A DNA stretch of 64,000 nt from an uncultured Saprospiraceae bacterium (GTDB lineage Bacteria > Bacteroidota > Bacteroidia > Chitinophagales > Saprospiraceae): positions 124,001-188,000 of the forward strand of contig CALFBH010000041.1 of assembly GCA_937951615.1 (NCBI GenBank). Direction: 5' to 3'. The notes beneath the pieces were generated by a model. The model did no database searches. It had not been told where the DNA came from and was given only the letters and a program-made list of their open reading frames with translations. Position numbers and translations under genes: made by a program. How positions within the stretch are numbered: the first letter of the stretch is position 1; each line of letters opens with the position of its first letter. Shown one piece after another: positions 17,070-29,100 of the stretch.

Positions 17070-17984
17070 TCACCCCACTATCCGCTCCGCTGTAGCTCGC
17101 GCTGCGCTCGTCATAATATCCAGATTACCGGCATATTCTGGTAGGTAGTGGCCTGCGCCGACTACTTTCAGCAAAACGGTTGTTTTTAAGCCATGCCTTA
17201 GTCCAAGCCCTTCGATGAATACTGGGTCGCTTTCGGGTATATCATCAAACTGGACTTCCTGATGGAGCTGGTAGCCTGGGACATATTTTTGGACTTCCAA
17301 TACCATCTCATGAATGCTTGCCTTTATTTTTTCCCGATCTGCCTGCTCCGACAAAGTGAATACAGTGTCGCGCATGACGAGTGGTGGCTCGGCAGGATTC
17401 AAGACGATGATGGCTTTGCCACGTTCTGCCCCGCCTACTTTTTCTATGGCTGCTGCGGTGGTTTCTGTAAATTCATCAATATTAGCTCGTGTACCTGGGC
17501 CTGCGGATTTGCTGGCTATGGAGGCTACGATTTCGCCATAATGCACCTTTGCGACCCGATTGACCGCAGCGACCATTGGGATAGTTGCCTGTCCTCCACA
17601 GGTGACCATATTGACATTCGGGACATCCATATTGTCGAGAAAATTGACGGGGGGAACGAGGTAAGGTCCTATAGCAGCAGGTGTGAGGTCGATCATCTTT
17701 TTATCGGGGAAGGCTTTTATTTTATTCCAATTATATACATGCGCTTTAGCAGAAGTGGCGTCGAAAACAATTTTAATATCTTTCCATTCCGGCATTTTGA
17801 GCAAACCATCAATACCTTCGTGTGTAGTGGTAATGTCCATTCGTTTGGCTCTTGCCAATCCATCTGAGTCTGGATCAATTCCAACAAGGACGGACATTTC
17901 CAGAGATTCAGACAAGCGGATAATTTTAATCATCAGGTCGGTGCCTATATTTCCAGAGCCAATAATTGCTACTTTTGTTTTCAT
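17070..17984 (-). CDS. mhpF: Acetaldehyde dehydrogenase (acylating)
   Basis: A 304-aa NAD-dependent enzyme converting acetaldehyde and CoA to acetyl-CoA. It has a Rossmann motif [11 protein letters not shown] (Gly9-x-Gly11-x-x-Gly14) and the catalytic cysteine Cys129 in [10 protein letters not shown]. Length and sequence fit the MhpF/DmpF family. It is transcribed ahead of the aldolase as a two-gene unit. In most bacteria this pair ends a meta-cleavage pathway for aromatics, but no hydratase, decarboxylase or dioxygenase gene is in this window, so the source of the hydroxy-oxo acid is unknown. The TTTGCTTTC-rich tract upstream (about 17997-18028) may be part of its promoter region. Confidence 0.93.
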   Translation of the reverse strand: MKTKVAIIGSGNIGTDLMIKIIRLSESLEMSVLVGIDPDSDGLARAKRMDITTTHEGIDGLLKMPEWKDIKIVFDATSAKAHVYNWNKIKAFPDKKMIDLTPAAIGPYLVPPVNFLDNMDVPNVNMVTCGGQATIPMVAAVNRVAKVHYGEIVASIASKSAGPGTRANIDEFTETTAAAIEKVGGAERGKAIIVLNPAEPPLVMRDTVFTLSEQADREKIKASIHEMVLEVQKYVPGYQLHQEVQFDDIPESDPVFIEGLGLRHGLKTTVLLKVVGAGHYLPEYAGNLDIMTSAARATAERIVG

Positions 17985-18246
17985 TATATACTTAACTTTC
18001 TTTGCTTTTTTCCTTTGCTTTCTTTTAAATTTGCAGGCAGGATACCTGAACTTTTCATTGAACTCCTAAATGTACTAAAGTTGGCAATAAATTTGGTAAT
18101 GTAATATCGAAATAATTAAATTTCCATTTTTTCCTAAAATAGCCGTATATTTCGGCTCAATTAATTTACCTATTGACGTAGCCGTCAGGAATTGACCCTC
18201 AATGAGTTGGTTTCTGATTTTTACTAAATCAAAAAAGAAATTTATC

Positions 18247-18585
18247 ATGAAAAAATTTGTATTCAGTGCCTTGATGATGTTGTTTGGTCTTGGTTTATAT
18301 GCTCAACAAGCACCTGCTGCTGCAGTCAGTCAAAAGCCTGCTGCCGTAAAAACCCCCGATACTCCTCAACAGGAAGCACAGAAATTAGTAGATATGCTGA
18401 CCCAAAATGGAACGTACAGCGCAACTCAGAAAAAATCTATTTTCGAGGTTGCTTTAGCTGCTGTAAAAGAACGTAAAGCAATTGCTTCACTTAGAACAAG
18501 TAATCCTTCTGCTTTTGCACAAAAAGAAATGGATATTTTCGTAAAAATGTCGCAGAAAATTAAGGACATCGAATCGCAGAAATAA
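18247..18585 (+). CDS. Small secreted protein of unknown function
   Basis: A 112-aa protein from the ATG at 18247; the frame is open 45 bp further upstream but those residues precede a classical signal peptide MKKFVFSALMMLFGLGLYAQ. The mature part is Ala/Pro/Gln-rich at first, then helical (LVDMLTQNGTYSATQKKSIFEVALAAVKERKAI). I do not recognise the family; it resembles small helical periplasmic proteins and has a similar build to the Spy/CpxP-like gene at 15505. A strong terminator follows. Confidence 0.75.
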   Translation: MKKFVFSALMMLFGLGLYAQQAPAAAVSQKPAAVKTPDTPQQEAQKLVDMLTQNGTYSATQKKSIFEVALAAVKERKAIASLRTSNPSAFAQKEMDIFVKMSQKIKDIESQK

Positions 18586-18633
18586 CGACGTAAATTTAAA
18601 TTCATTGCGATAAATTTAAATTTGCGAAAATAT

Positions 18634-18668
18634 AAAAAAGGTCTGACTCATAGAGTCAGACCTTTTTT
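18634..18668. terminator. Bidirectional intrinsic terminator
   Basis: A-tract, then GGTCTGACTC-ATA-GAGTCAGACC (18640-18662), then six Ts. The 10-bp GC-rich stem with U-tract in both directions can end transcription of the small secreted gene (plus strand) and of the ferritin gene (minus strand). Confidence 0.92.
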
Positions 18669-18693
18669 ATTGGTATATCGAAAGTGTATGTAC

Positions 18694-18732
18694 TTCGACA
18701 TTCAATATTCCCTTGTTCGATATTCGATATTC
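18694..18732. repeat. TTCGATATTC word repeat after the ferritin gene
   Basis: Tandem-like TTCGACATTCAATATTC and TTCGATATTCGATATTC words lie directly before the ferritin stop codon. It is a single arm without a clear opposite arm. Confidence 0.6.
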
Positions 18733-18735
18733 TTT

Positions 18736-19257
18736 CTACTCCCCTGCTGCTTCCTTCTTCAATTCCATCGTGTTGATGGCTGTGATTTCTTTATCAATAT
18801 AATACAGTGCCATTGGGCTATCGCCGATGAGTTTTATTTTATCCAGAATAGAACGCATTAGGCTTTCTTCTTCCCGCTGTTCTGTAATGTACCACTGCAA
18901 AAAATTGTCTGTCGTAAAATCGTTTTCAGCTTTTGCTATGCTCACCAGGTCATTGATCGATTTTGTAACTTTCTGTTCATGTGCATAAACCATTTCAAAC
19001 ATTTTCTGCGGCGTATCAAAGTCGTGTGGTACTTGTTGTATTGCCGGCACTAGTGCGTGAGCATCCACTTCACTCATATACTCAAAAATACGCAGCATGT
19101 GCGCTCGTTCTTCTTCCGACTGGCGGCGCATAAAACTCGTACAACCTTCTAGTCCTTTGGCATCACACCAGGTTGCCATAGATAAGTATAAAAAAGAGGC
19201 ATAGCCTTCCAGAACGATTTGCGTATTCAGGGCATCTGTCATTTTCTCTGAAATCAT
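18736..19257 (-). CDS. ftnA: Ferritin (non-haem iron storage)
   Basis: A 173-aa four-helix ferritin. The ferroxidase-centre residues expected from bacterial FtnA are all present at matching positions: Glu17, Glu50, His53, Glu94, Gln127 and Glu130 (motifs LEGYASFLYLSMA, EEERAHMLRIFEY, EQREEESLM). It oxidises Fe(II) and stores iron as a 24-mer in the cytoplasm. No haem-ligand Met typical of bacterioferritin was identified. It is a single-gene unit, bounded by terminators on both sides, in an accessory neighbourhood; no regulator is adjacent. Confidence 0.95.
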   Translation of the reverse strand: MISEKMTDALNTQIVLEGYASFLYLSMATWCDAKGLEGCTSFMRRQSEEERAHMLRIFEYMSEVDAHALVPAIQQVPHDFDTPQKMFEMVYAHEQKVTKSINDLVSIAKAENDFTTDNFLQWYITEQREEESLMRSILDKIKLIGDSPMALYYIDKEITAINTMELKKEAAGE

Positions 19258-19344
19258 ATTGTGTTTTATATAGTGTAAAATCTTGTTCTCACATTATAAA
19301 ACAGCCCAATAAAGAAGAAAGTTTAGGGAATTAGAGAACAAAAA

Positions 19345-19385
19345 AATAAGCATGATTTTAGCACTTGTCTAAAATCATGCTTATT
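19345..19385 (-). terminator. Intrinsic terminator of the 388-aa secreted protein gene
   Basis: The stem AAGCATGATTTTA / TAAAATCATGCTT has a 9-nt loop and is followed on the minus strand by a run of six Ts. It lies 100 bp after the stop codon at 19485. Confidence 0.85.
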
Positions 19386-19484
19386 GGTAATGAGTGTTTT
19401 GCATAATTGTCCAGTTTCCTAATTACCCAATGTCCAAAGTCCAGTAATCAGGCTGGAAGCCTGAGATACTTTGAAAGTTTAAAG

Positions 19485-20651
19485 CTATTCTGTAAGTACT
19501 AATTTCTGGGGTTTGGAAAACCAGTCATCACTTTTGATTTGAAGTAAATACATACCTGCTGGTAAGTTTTCAGGGATAAAAGATACCGTATTTGCTCCGC
19601 CATCTAATGCGATATTCTTCTCGTATATGATTCTTCCGGAAATAGCTCGCAAGACCAGTTCTGCCGACCTTTGTATATTATCGGTATAAACATGCACACG
19701 TACAGCCCGACCATTAGTTGTCGGATTGGGATATAAATCTGTGATTCCATTGATAATATCTGGTTCATAGCAATCTGATGCGACTCTAATCATTTTTGAA
19801 TATTCATAACTTCCATCGAGATCTACCTGCTTCAGGCGGTAATAATTATAAACGCCTGAAATTTCATCTGTAAAATTATAAGTCAGTAAAACGGCGGAAA
19901 AACCAGCCGCTTCCACCCGTTCCAAATCAGAAAAGGACAAGCCATCACTACTTTCCTGAACAATAAAATGGCTGCTATTGGTTTCTGTCTGCGTTTGCCA
20001 GACTAGGTCAATTCTGCAATCCTTTTCTTCTCCTGTAAAACTAGTCAGTTCTATAGGAAGTGGTTGGCAAATATCACTAATACAACCTTCAAAATTCGTA
20101 AATGAATTTTCTCTTGCAACATATAAGTCGCTGTTAATTATTTCTCCGATAAAAGTAGAAGGAAATGTGTTGCTGTCATGCCATTTTAATTCTACACAGG
20201 CTGTTGTATCCATAATATCAAATCCCACTCTTCCTACAGGTATCCAGTCTTCTTCTCCAATAAAATACCCTACTCCTCCAGACAACTCAAAGCCATAAGA
20301 CACTACAGTGTCCACAGAGCCATTCAGCGAATGCTCAGAATACAAACTAAAAGCATTGGGACCTTCATCAATTATCCCCCCAATTTCAAATTCCTCAATA
20401 ATACGTGGATTAGCCAAAGCTTTCCGATTGAATGAAAATCGATAATTTTGATCTGATATTCTAAAGGTACTGTTGGCATCAGCCGCTTTAATTTCTATAT
20501 CAAAATAAGCCTCTCCCAATAAACAATCTGCGGATTTACCTATTGTAAATTGTATATCGTATTTGCCTGTTTGTGCAATAGACATATTGACTAACATTAA
20601 TAAGCTTCCTGTAAACATGAATTGAAGCATGTTTTTCATATATGATCTCAT
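19485..20651 (-). CDS. Secreted protein with T9SS C-terminal sorting domain
   Basis: A 388-aa exported protein. A signal peptide ends near SIAQTGKYD; the start could be the ATG at 20651 or an internal Met (residue 5 or 8), since all lie before the hydrophobic core. The mature N-terminal half is beta-rich and unrecognised. The middle part, LPIELTSFTGEEKDCRIDLVWQT, is the common fibronectin-like module found before T9SS tails. The C-terminus is a type-A sorting domain (ITDLYPNPTTNGRAVRV to KLVLTE). The product should be exported across the outer membrane and cleaved or anchored. Its ligand or substrate is unknown. Confidence 0.9.
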   Translation of the reverse strand: MRSYMKNMLQFMFTGSLLMLVNMSIAQTGKYDIQFTIGKSADCLLGEAYFDIEIKAADANSTFRISDQNYRFSFNRKALANPRIIEEFEIGGIIDEGPNAFSLYSEHSLNGSVDTVVSYGFELSGGVGYFIGEEDWIPVGRVGFDIMDTTACVELKWHDSNTFPSTFIGEIINSDLYVARENSFTNFEGCISDICQPLPIELTSFTGEEKDCRIDLVWQTQTETNSSHFIVQESSDGLSFSDLERVEAAGFSAVLLTYNFTDEISGVYNYYRLKQVDLDGSYEYSKMIRVASDCYEPDIINGITDLYPNPTTNGRAVRVHVYTDNIQRSAELVLRAISGRIIYEKNIALDGGANTVSFIPENLPAGMYLLQIKSDDWFSKPQKLVLTE

Positions 20652-20824
20652 ATTGATATTTTCAAGTTATTTTCCTATAAATAAGTCTATTACTACCTTA
20701 AAAAGGTTGCAACACATCAAAAAGAATCAAAAAATGTTTCCCTAAAACACAACAATTAAAAAAACACTCCGTATAACAAATAACCAAGGTTACTAATCCA
20801 TTACAAGTTTAAAAATAAAATAAT

Positions 20825-21559
20825 ATGAATACTTTCAAAAACTTTACACTTTCCTGTTGTTTATTTTTTATTGGATTGAATGCATCCTTGGCTTGCAGTT
20901 GTTTTCCAACAGCTGAAGAATTTTGTGAAACTATTATAGCAGACAGCTCAATTGATTTGGTCGTAAAAGCTGTAAAAACGGCAGATATCTATTATGGTAT
21001 GGAAATAGAGATCACGGAAGTACTCATGGGTGTAGAGAGTCAGAGTGCAATCACCGTATGGGGTGATAATGGAGCTTTGTGTAGAGTATTCACAGACGAA
21101 TTTGAAATAGGAGAAGTCATTTATCTGGCTTTACATAAAACTGATTTTGCGGGCAATTTGATTCCCAATTTTAATTATCCTTTAGATTTAGAACAGAATG
21201 GTGATTATATTCTATCTGTTTGTGGAAAGTATTATGAAGAAGATAGTGTCGATGGTTCTTCGACAGCATTGACTATAGCTAATAACTGTCCTTTCACGAT
21301 GACTACAGATGTAGAAACATCAACGATAGGACAGCTTGAAATTTTCCCCAACCCTGTAACAGACCGATTAAACATAAAAACGGATAATCCTTTAGAGACT
21401 GTTCAGATGTTTAGTGCGACTGGTAAACTGATTAAGGAACAGGAAATTACCGGAAGCACTACAATGCTTGACTTATCTAATCTCAATAACGGTGTTTACT
21501 TTATTGTACTCAATGATGGTAACGCAGAGGAAGTAAGAAAAGTGGTCGTACAAAAGTAA
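20825..21559 (+). CDS. Secreted TIMP/NTR-like protein with T9SS sorting domain
   Basis: A 244-aa protein with a signal peptide (about 1-20, ending ASLAC). The mature protein starts CSCFPTAEEFCETI, then VVKAVKTADIYYGMEIEITEVLMG, which resembles the CxC-starting OB-fold netrin/TIMP-like domains found in many secreted bacterial proteins. A T9SS type-A sorting domain follows (LEIFPNPVTDRLNIK to RKVVVQK). The inhibitory function of animal TIMPs must not be assumed. It is divergent from the preceding gene, sharing a 173-bp AT-rich spacer, and is followed by a strong terminator. Confidence 0.87.
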   Translation: MNTFKNFTLSCCLFFIGLNASLACSCFPTAEEFCETIIADSSIDLVVKAVKTADIYYGMEIEITEVLMGVESQSAITVWGDNGALCRVFTDEFEIGEVIYLALHKTDFAGNLIPNFNYPLDLEQNGDYILSVCGKYYEEDSVDGSSTALTIANNCPFTMTTDVETSTIGQLEIFPNPVTDRLNIKTDNPLETVQMFSATGKLIKEQEITGSTTMLDLSNLNNGVYFIVLNDGNAEEVRKVVVQK

Positions 21560-21590
21560 TGTACGGAACAATAGGTTTTAGAATTAAAAC

Positions 21591-21623
21591 GGGCATTCAG
21601 AAAAATCTGAATGCCCATTTTTT
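21591..21623. terminator. Intrinsic terminator between the TIMP-like gene and rpoC
   Basis: GGGCATTCAGA-AAAA-TCTGAATGCCC followed by ATTTTTT on the plus strand. On the minus strand the same hairpin follows rpoC by 35 bp, with a weaker T-run, so it may serve both convergent genes. Confidence 0.9.
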
Positions 21624-21650
21624 ATTTACTTCGACGTGAATTCCTATTAT

Positions 21651-24600
21651 TTATTCTCCAATAGGTTCTGCACGCTCTTCTTCATGTGCTCGTTTGGCTG
21701 CCTCTCTTTTCTGAAAATCTTCTTCTTCAATAACCAACAGATTACTGTATCTCGGCATACCTGTTCCTGCAGGTATTTTCTTACCTACAATAACGTTCTC
21801 TTTCAATCCAAGTAGATAATCGCGACGTGCGCCAATAGATGCCTGACTCAGTACTTTCGTCGTTTCCTGGAACGATGCAGCCGATATCCAACTACTTGTC
21901 CGCAATGATGCTCTCGTAATACCTTGTAATAAGGTAACCGAAGTAGCAGCCACTGCTCCACGATGTTGTACCAGTTTTTTATCCGACCGACGCAAGAAAG
22001 AATTTTCTTCTCTCAATTGGCGCAAGGTAACAATCTGTCCAGGCTTCAGTTTTGTTGAGTCGCCTTCTTCTGTAACGACCTTTTTATCGTAAATCCAGTC
22101 GTTCTGCTCTAAGAAGTCAAATTTATCAACTGCTTCTTTCTCAAGGAAAGTAGTATCACCAGAATCTTCGATTTCTACGTGTCTCATCATTTGACGAACA
22201 ATCACCTCGATGTGTTTGTCATTAATGTTTACACCCTGAGTACGATAGACTTCCTGTACACCATTCACCAGGTAAGACTGAACTGCGAAAGGTCCTTTAA
22301 TATTCAAAATATCGCGTGGCGCAGTAGCTCCATCAGATAGTTGGAAACCAGCTCTTACAAAATCACCTTCCTGAACAAGAATGTGCTTCGACAAGCCAAT
22401 CATATACTTTCTGCGTTGTCCGGTTTTCTCATCTGTTACGATGCATTCCCGATTACCACGCTTAATTTTACCAAAAGAAACAATACCATCAATTTCCGAA
22501 ACAACTGCCGGATTGGATGGATTCCGTGCTTCAAACAACTCAGTAACCCGTGGCAGACCACCCGTAATATCCTGGATCTTACCCAGTGTACGTGGTATCT
22601 TCACTATATTCTGACCAGCGATTACCGTATCTCCATCCGTAACATTGATGTGCGAACGTACTGGTAAGTTGTAAGTTTTCAATTCTTCTCCATTGCTATC
22701 AATAATCTTGATAACAGGGATTTTCTTCTTATCTTTTGTTTCAATGATTACTTTCTCACGGTATCCAGTCTGCTCATCCACTTCCTCACGGAAAGTTACT
22801 CCTTCTTCGATGGACTCAAATTTGACCGTTCCACCAAATTCAGAAATGATCACCGCATTATATGGATCCCATTCACAAATTACATCACCTTTACTAATCT
22901 TCTTACCTTTTTTCACTTTTAATGTAGCTCCATAAGGCAGGTGATTACTACTTAGTTGGCGTTGGGTTTCTGGATCAATAATTCTGACCTCACCTGAACG
23001 CGCTAATACAATTAATTTCGGCTCGCCTTCTCCTTCATACTTAACAGTTCGAAGACTATCAAATTCAAGTATTCCGTCAAACTTGGCTTCCATCTGCGAC
23101 TCGGCAGAGGTGTGAGAAGCCGTACCACCTACGTGGAAAGTACGTAACGTCAGTTGTGTACCCGGCTCACCAATAGACTGTGCAGCGATAATACCTACTG
23201 CATCCCCAATCTCTGCGGTACGTCCTGATGCCAGGTTTTTACCATAACACAGACGACATACGCCACGACGAGTTTCACAAGTCAATACTGAGCGAATTTC
23301 GACTGATTCAATACCTTTCTCATCAATTAGTTTCGCTTCTTTTTCGCTGAGAATAGTACCCGATTTTACCAATAATTCATCGGTCAGCGGATCATATACA
23401 TCATGTAAGTTTGAACGACCCTCTATACGCTGACTGAGTGGCTGTACAATTTTTTCATTGTCTTTTAATGGCTTAATCGTAATTCCACGGAGCGTGCTAC
23501 AATCGTGTTCACGAATTACAACATCCTGCGCCACATCTACCAGACGACGAGTCAAGTAACCCGCATCCGCCGTTTTCAGTGCTGTATCGGCAAGACCTTT
23601 ACGCGCACCGTGTGTAGAGATAAAGTATTCGAGTACAGATAAACCATCCAGGAAATTGGACAGAATCGGATTCTCGATAATCGCTCCACCTGTATCACCT
23701 GATTTACGTGGTTTTGCCATCAGTCCCCTCAATCCACACAATTGCTTAATCTGCTGACGCGATCCACGCGCACCAGAATCCAACATCATATAAACTGAAT
23801 TGAAACCCTGTTTGTGAACAGCCAGTTCTTGCATCAGGTTTTCTGTAATCCTGTTATCCGCGTAAGTCCACTTATCAATGATCTGATTATAACGCTCATT
23901 ATTCGTGATGAGTCCCATGTTATAGTTCTCCCACACTTCATCTACTTCTTGCTGTGCAGTAATCAGCGTCTCTGCTTTGAGTGTTGGCGTAATCAAATCC
24001 GGTAAGTTGAAAGACAAACCGCCTTTGTATGCCCACATGAAACCCATTTCCTTAATCGCATCCAGCAGGATAGCAGTTATATTGAAATTGGTCCGTTTCA
24101 GAATACCACCCAGTACTTTTTTCAGGTTTTTCTTACCCAATAATTGATTGACGAAAGGAAGACCTTCTGGTACTGCCTGATTGAATATTACACGACCTAC
24201 TGTCGTTTCAATCAACTTCATCTCATACTCGCCTTCTTCATTTTCTACTGGCACTTTCACATGCACCCAGGTATGAAGATCAATGGTACGCTCATTATAA
24301 GCAATCACGACTTCTTCTGCTGAATAGAATTTGCGTCCTTCTCCTCTTATTTTTATATCACCTTCAGAGCGTTTTCCTTTAGTAATATAATAGAGTCCCA
24401 AGACCATATCCTGTGAAGGCAGAGTAATTGGCGAACCATCCTGCGGATTCAACATATTGTGTGCAGATAACATCAGTACCTGAGCTTCCAGAATTGCAGC
24501 ATTGCTCAAAGGAACGTGTACTGCCATTTGGTCACCATCAAAATCTGCGTTGAATGCACTACACACCAATGGGTGTAACTGAATGGCTTTACCTTCAATC

Positions 24601-25970
24601 AATTTAGGCTGGAATGCCTGAATGGATAAACGGTGAAGTGTAGGTGCCCGATTCAATAAAATGGGGTGTCCTTTCAGTATATTTTCAAGAATATCCCAGA
24701 TAACCGGGTCTTTTCTATCTACTAATTTTTTAGCTGATTTTACAGTTTTTACAATGCCACGCTCAATCAGTTTTCTGATAACGAATGGCTTGAACAACTC
24801 TGCTGCCATTCCTTTTGGCAATCCACATTCGTGCAATTTCAATGTAGGTCCAACGACAATCACTGAACGACCAGAGTAATCCACACGTTTACCCAACAGG
24901 TTTTGACGGAAACGTCCTTGCTTTCCTTTGAGAATATCACTCAAGGATTTCAGCGAACGTCCACCTTCTGCTTTTACGGCATTGGATTTACGTGAATTAT
25001 CAAATAATGAATCCACTGCTTCCTGAAGCATCCGCTTTTCATTTCGCAGAATCACTTCCGGTGCTTTGATTTCTAATAAACGTTTCAGACGGTTATTCCG
25101 AATAATCACCCGACGATACAGGTCATTCAAATCCGAACTGGCAAAACGACCACCATCCAAAGGCACCAAGGGGCGCAGTTCGGGTGGCACAACAGGCAGG
25201 TATTGAATAACCGCCCATTCAGGTTTGTTCTCTACACGTGTTTGTCCATCACGCAAAGCTTCCACTACTTTCAGTCGCTTGAGTGCTTCTGACTTACGTT
25301 GTTGTGAAGTCTCTGTTGCAGCCTGGTTACGCAGTGCATAAGACAAAGAAGCCAAATCCAGGCGACTCAGCAGATCTTTCACTGCATCTGCCCCCATTTT
25401 GGCTAAGAATTTTTCTGGATCATTATCATCCAGCAACTGGTTTTCTTTCGGCAGCCCTTCCAGCACTTCCAAGTATTCTTCCTCTGTCAGCAAATCCATT
25501 TTCAGGATGCCGTCCTGCTCTTTCACACCTGGCTGAATAACAACATAACGCTCATAATAAATGATGGTTTCCAGTTTTTTGGACGAAAGTCCCAACAGAT
25601 AACCGATCTTATTTGGCAAAGACTTGAAGTACCAGATATGTACGACAGGCACCACCAGTTTGATGTGTCCCATACGTTCACGACGTACTTTTTTCTCCGT
25701 TACTTCTACTCCACAACGATCACATACGATGCCTTTGTAGCGAATACGCTTGTATTTCCCACAATAACATTCGTAATCCTTTACAGGTCCAAAGATACGT
25801 TCACAGAACAGTCCATCACGCTCCGGCTTATAGGAACGGTAGTTGATGGTTTCTGGTTTGAGTACCTCACCATACGAACGTTCCAGAATGTCGTCCGGCG
25901 AAGACAGACTAATGGTAATACTGTCAAAATTGGTATTCGTTCTATTATTACTAATTTTTTTCAGAGACAT
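21651..25970 (-). CDS. rpoC: DNA-directed RNA polymerase subunit beta'
   Basis: A 1439-aa full-length subunit. It has the N-terminal zinc ribbon ([20 protein letters not shown]), the catalytic Mg-binding [12 protein letters not shown] near residue 473, the bridge/trigger-loop region [20 protein letters not shown], and the second zinc site ([13 protein letters not shown]). With the beta subunit it forms the polymerase active centre. It follows rpoB after 162 bp that contain a word-repeat hairpin, so rpoB and rpoC are spaced more widely than in most bacteria. It is the last gene of the minus-strand block. Confidence 0.99.
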   Translation of the reverse strand: MSLKKISNNRTNTNFDSITISLSSPDDILERSYGEVLKPETINYRSYKPERDGLFCERIFGPVKDYECYCGKYKRIRYKGIVCDRCGVEVTEKKVRRERMGHIKLVVPVVHIWYFKSLPNKIGYLLGLSSKKLETIIYYERYVVIQPGVKEQDGILKMDLLTEEEYLEVLEGLPKENQLLDDNDPEKFLAKMGADAVKDLLSRLDLASLSYALRNQAATETSQQRKSEALKRLKVVEALRDGQTRVENKPEWAVIQYLPVVPPELRPLVPLDGGRFASSDLNDLYRRVIIRNNRLKRLLEIKAPEVILRNEKRMLQEAVDSLFDNSRKSNAVKAEGGRSLKSLSDILKGKQGRFRQNLLGKRVDYSGRSVIVVGPTLKLHECGLPKGMAAELFKPFVIRKLIERGIVKTVKSAKKLVDRKDPVIWDILENILKGHPILLNRAPTLHRLSIQAFQPKLIEGKAIQLHPLVCSAFNADFDGDQMAVHVPLSNAAILEAQVLMLSAHNMLNPQDGSPITLPSQDMVLGLYYITKGKRSEGDIKIRGEGRKFYSAEEVVIAYNERTIDLHTWVHVKVPVENEEGEYEMKLIETTVGRVIFNQAVPEGLPFVNQLLGKKNLKKVLGGILKRTNFNITAILLDAIKEMGFMWAYKGGLSFNLPDLITPTLKAETLITAQQEVDEVWENYNMGLITNNERYNQIIDKWTYADNRITENLMQELAVHKQGFNSVYMMLDSGARGSRQQIKQLCGLRGLMAKPRKSGDTGGAIIENPILSNFLDGLSVLEYFISTHGARKGLADTALKTADAGYLTRRLVDVAQDVVIREHDCSTLRGITIKPLKDNEKIVQPLSQRIEGRSNLHDVYDPLTDELLVKSGTILSEKEAKLIDEKGIESVEIRSVLTCETRRGVCRLCYGKNLASGRTAEIGDAVGIIAAQSIGEPGTQLTLRTFHVGGTASHTSAESQMEAKFDGILEFDSLRTVKYEGEGEPKLIVLARSGEVRIIDPETQRQLSSNHLPYGATLKVKKGKKISKGDVICEWDPYNAVIISEFGGTVKFESIEEGVTFREEVDEQTGYREKVIIETKDKKKIPVIKIIDSNGEELKTYNLPVRSHINVTDGDTVIAGQNIVKIPRTLGKIQDITGGLPRVTELFEARNPSNPAVVSEIDGIVSFGKIKRGNRECIVTDEKTGQRRKYMIGLSKHILVQEGDFVRAGFQLSDGATAPRDILNIKGPFAVQSYLVNGVQEVYRTQGVNINDKHIEVIVRQMMRHVEIEDSGDTTFLEKEAVDKFDFLEQNDWIYDKKVVTEEGDSTKLKPGQIVTLRQLREENSFLRRSDKKLVQHRGAVAATSVTLLQGITRASLRTSSWISAASFQETTKVLSQASIGARRDYLLGLKENVIVGKKIPAGTGMPRYSNLLVIEEEDFQKREAAKRAHEEERAEPIGE

Positions 25971-25998
25971 ATATTATTGGAATAAATGAGTTTACTAA

Positions 25999-26127
25999 AA
26001 TTGTGTGATTGAGTAATTGTTCGATTGTTCGATTGTTAAATTGTTCTGATTGTTTATTTGATTTTGCTTTGCAAAATCTCTCACTAACAATTCCAGCAAT
26101 TCAACAATTATAACAATCAGACAATTG
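25999..26127. repeat. Core-type hairpin element between rpoB and rpoC
   Basis: The left arm repeats ATTGTTCGATTGTT-like words; the right arm carries reverse complements (AATTCAACAATTATAACAATC). The centre at 26060-26078 is GATTTTGC-TTT-GCAAAATC, the same core as at 8440-8458 in the opposite orientation. On the rpoBC message this would fold into a long stem-loop, possibly affecting the stoichiometry or processing of rpoC mRNA. Confidence 0.85.
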
Positions 26128-26132
26128 ATCCA

Positions 26133-29100
26133 TTATTCAAACTTGACATCTAAGGCCAGTCCGCGTAATTCGTGAACCAGTACATTGAATGATTCAGGAA
26201 TACTTGGTATTGGCAAATTATCTCCTTTTACAATGGCTTCATAAGCTTTTGCACGACCGACAATATCATCCGACTTGATCGTCAAGAGTTCCTGAAGGAT
26301 ACTGGCTGCGCCAAATGCCTCCAATGCCCAAACCTCCATCTCACCAAAACGCTGACCACCAAATTGTGCTTTACCACCCAATGGTTGTTGTGTAATGAGC
26401 GAGTAAGGTCCGATAGAACGCGAGTGCATCTTATCATCCACCATGTGCGACAGCTTAATCATGTAAATGACACCAACTGTAGCTTCCTGGTGGAAACGAT
26501 CCCCCGTTTCACCATCATATAGATAAGTCAAGCCGTATTCCGGCAAACCAGCTTGTGTGATATAAGCCTGTACTTCCTCATCTTTAGCACCATCGAAAAT
26601 CGGCGTGGCAAATTTGACACCCAATTTCAATCCAGCCCAACCCAAAACAGTTTCAAATATCTGTCCCAGATTCATACGAGAAGGTACACCCAGCGGATTC
26701 AATACGATGTCTACCGGTGTGCCGTCTTCAAGGAAAGGCATATCTTCTGCCCGTACAATACGGGAAACGATACCTTTATTTCCGTGACGACCTGCCAGCT
26801 TATCTCCTACTTTTAGTTTACGCTTTTTCGCCATATAGACTTTCGCCAGCTTCAATACACCTGCTGGTAAATCGTCTCCTATGCTGATATTGAATTTCTC
26901 ACGCTTGTATTTACTAATTGCCTCATTGACTTTAATCGAGAAATTGTGCAACAGACGTTTCACCAAATTATTGGTGTGGTCGTCGTTTGTCCAATTTGTA
27001 TAATCAATTGAAGTATAATCCAGATCTTTCAAGTTCTTTTGTGTGAACTTGACGCCTTTTGGCAATTTTTCTTCATTATAAATGCTACGTAATCCAGCAG
27101 ATGCTTTGCCTTTGACCAGCAATAACAGTTTATCGACCAGAATATTTTTCAATTCGTCCAACTGCTTCGTGTGTTCGCCATCCAGTTTAACTAGCTGCTC
27201 TTTTTCGAGCTGCTTCTTCAACTTGTCTTTCTTGATGCGGGCAAACAACTGCTTGTCGATGATGATACCTTTAGTAGATGGAGGTGCTTTCATAGAAGCA
27301 TCTTTCACATCACCAGCTTTATCACCAAAAATGGCACGGAGTAGTTTCTCTTCCGGCGTTGGATCTGATTCTCCTTTCGGCGTAATCTTTCCAATCAGAA
27401 TATCTCCTTCTTTCACCCAGGCACCAACACGGATAATTCCATTTTCATCCAGATCTTTCGTCGCTTCTTCACTAACGTTTGGAATATCATTGGTCAATTC
27501 TTCAGAACCCAATTTCGTATCCCGCACTTCCATGTCAAAAGACTCGATGTGCAGAGAAGTGAAAATGTCCTCTCTCACCACACGCTCAGAGATTACGATG
27601 GCATCCTCGAAGTTGTAACCTTTCCAGGGCATAAATGCCACCTGTAGGTTTTGTCCTAGTGCCAGTTCTCCTTTTTGCGTAGCATAACCTTCACAAAGAA
27701 TCATACCTTTATCCACCTTATCGCCTTTTCGGACAATTGGTTTCAGGTTGATACAAGTTCCCTGATTGGTACGCTTGAATTTTATAAGTGGGTAAGTTTT
27801 CAGATTGTCATCAAAACTGACTAGTTGATCTTCTTCTGTGCGCTCGTAGCGAATGACAATTTTAGTCGCATCCACATATTCTACTTCTCCTTTTCCTTCT
27901 GCATTAATCAGCATACGGGAATCCTGCGCTACTTTGCCTTCCAGTCCTGTACCAACAATCGGCGAGCGTGGCTTAATCAGCGGCACTGCCTGACGTTGCA
28001 TGTTTGATCCCATCAATGCACGGTTGGCATCATTATGAGAAAGGAAAGGAATAAGAGAAGCCGACACCCCAACAATCTGGTTTGGTGCAACGTCCATAAA
28101 CTCAATTCCTCCTTCTGAAGGATCCAGTACTGGGAAGTCACCGTGGTTACGGCATTTTACCCGTTCTTTTTCAAAGGCGCCATTTTTGGCAATATCCTTA
28201 GTAGATTGGGCAATTGTCTTCATATCTTCTTCCTCAGCGGATAGATATTGTGGCTCGACTTTCAAATCTACTTTGCCTTTATGTACCGGACGGTAAGGCG
28301 TTTCCAAGAAGCCCATCTTGTTCACTTTAGCATGAACACAAAGCGTGGAAATCAGACCAATATTTGGTCCCTCCGGTGTTTCAATCGTACAAAGGCGACC
28401 GTAGTGAGAGTAGTGAACATCCCGCACCTCAAAACCTGCACGTTCCCGCGAAAGACCACCTGGTCCAAGTGCAGAAATACGACGTTTGTGCGTAATTTCC
28501 GACAGTGGATTGGTTTGATCTAAAAACTGCGACAACTGGCTCGTACCGAAAAATGAATTGATAACGGAAGAAAGCGTTCTTGCATTAATCAAATCAACTG
28601 GCGTAAAGACCTCATTGTCTCTTACGTTCATACGCTCACGAATTGTACGTGCCATACGTGCTAGCCCTACACCAAATTGTGCGTATAACTGCTCACCTAC
28701 AGTCCGTACACGACGGTTGCTCAAGTGATCAATATCGTCAATCTCTGCTTTCTGATTCATCAATCGAACCAGATATTTTACGATAGCGATGATGTCTTCT
28801 TTGGTCAGCACCTTAGTCTCACGCGCAATCTCTAATTTGAGTTTACGGTTGATTTTGTATCGACCTACATCACCGAGGTTGTATCGTTTGTCAGAGAAGA
28901 ATAATTTATCAATGATACCACGTGCAGTTTCTTCATCCGGTGGATCAGTTCCACGCAATTGGCGATAAATATGTTGCACGGCTTCCAACTCAGAGTTGGA
29001 GGTATCTTTTTGCAGGGTATTATATATAATAGAATAATCCTCTTCTATATCTTCTTTTTGTAGGATGATACTTTCCACATCAGTTTCCAGCACACGGAGG

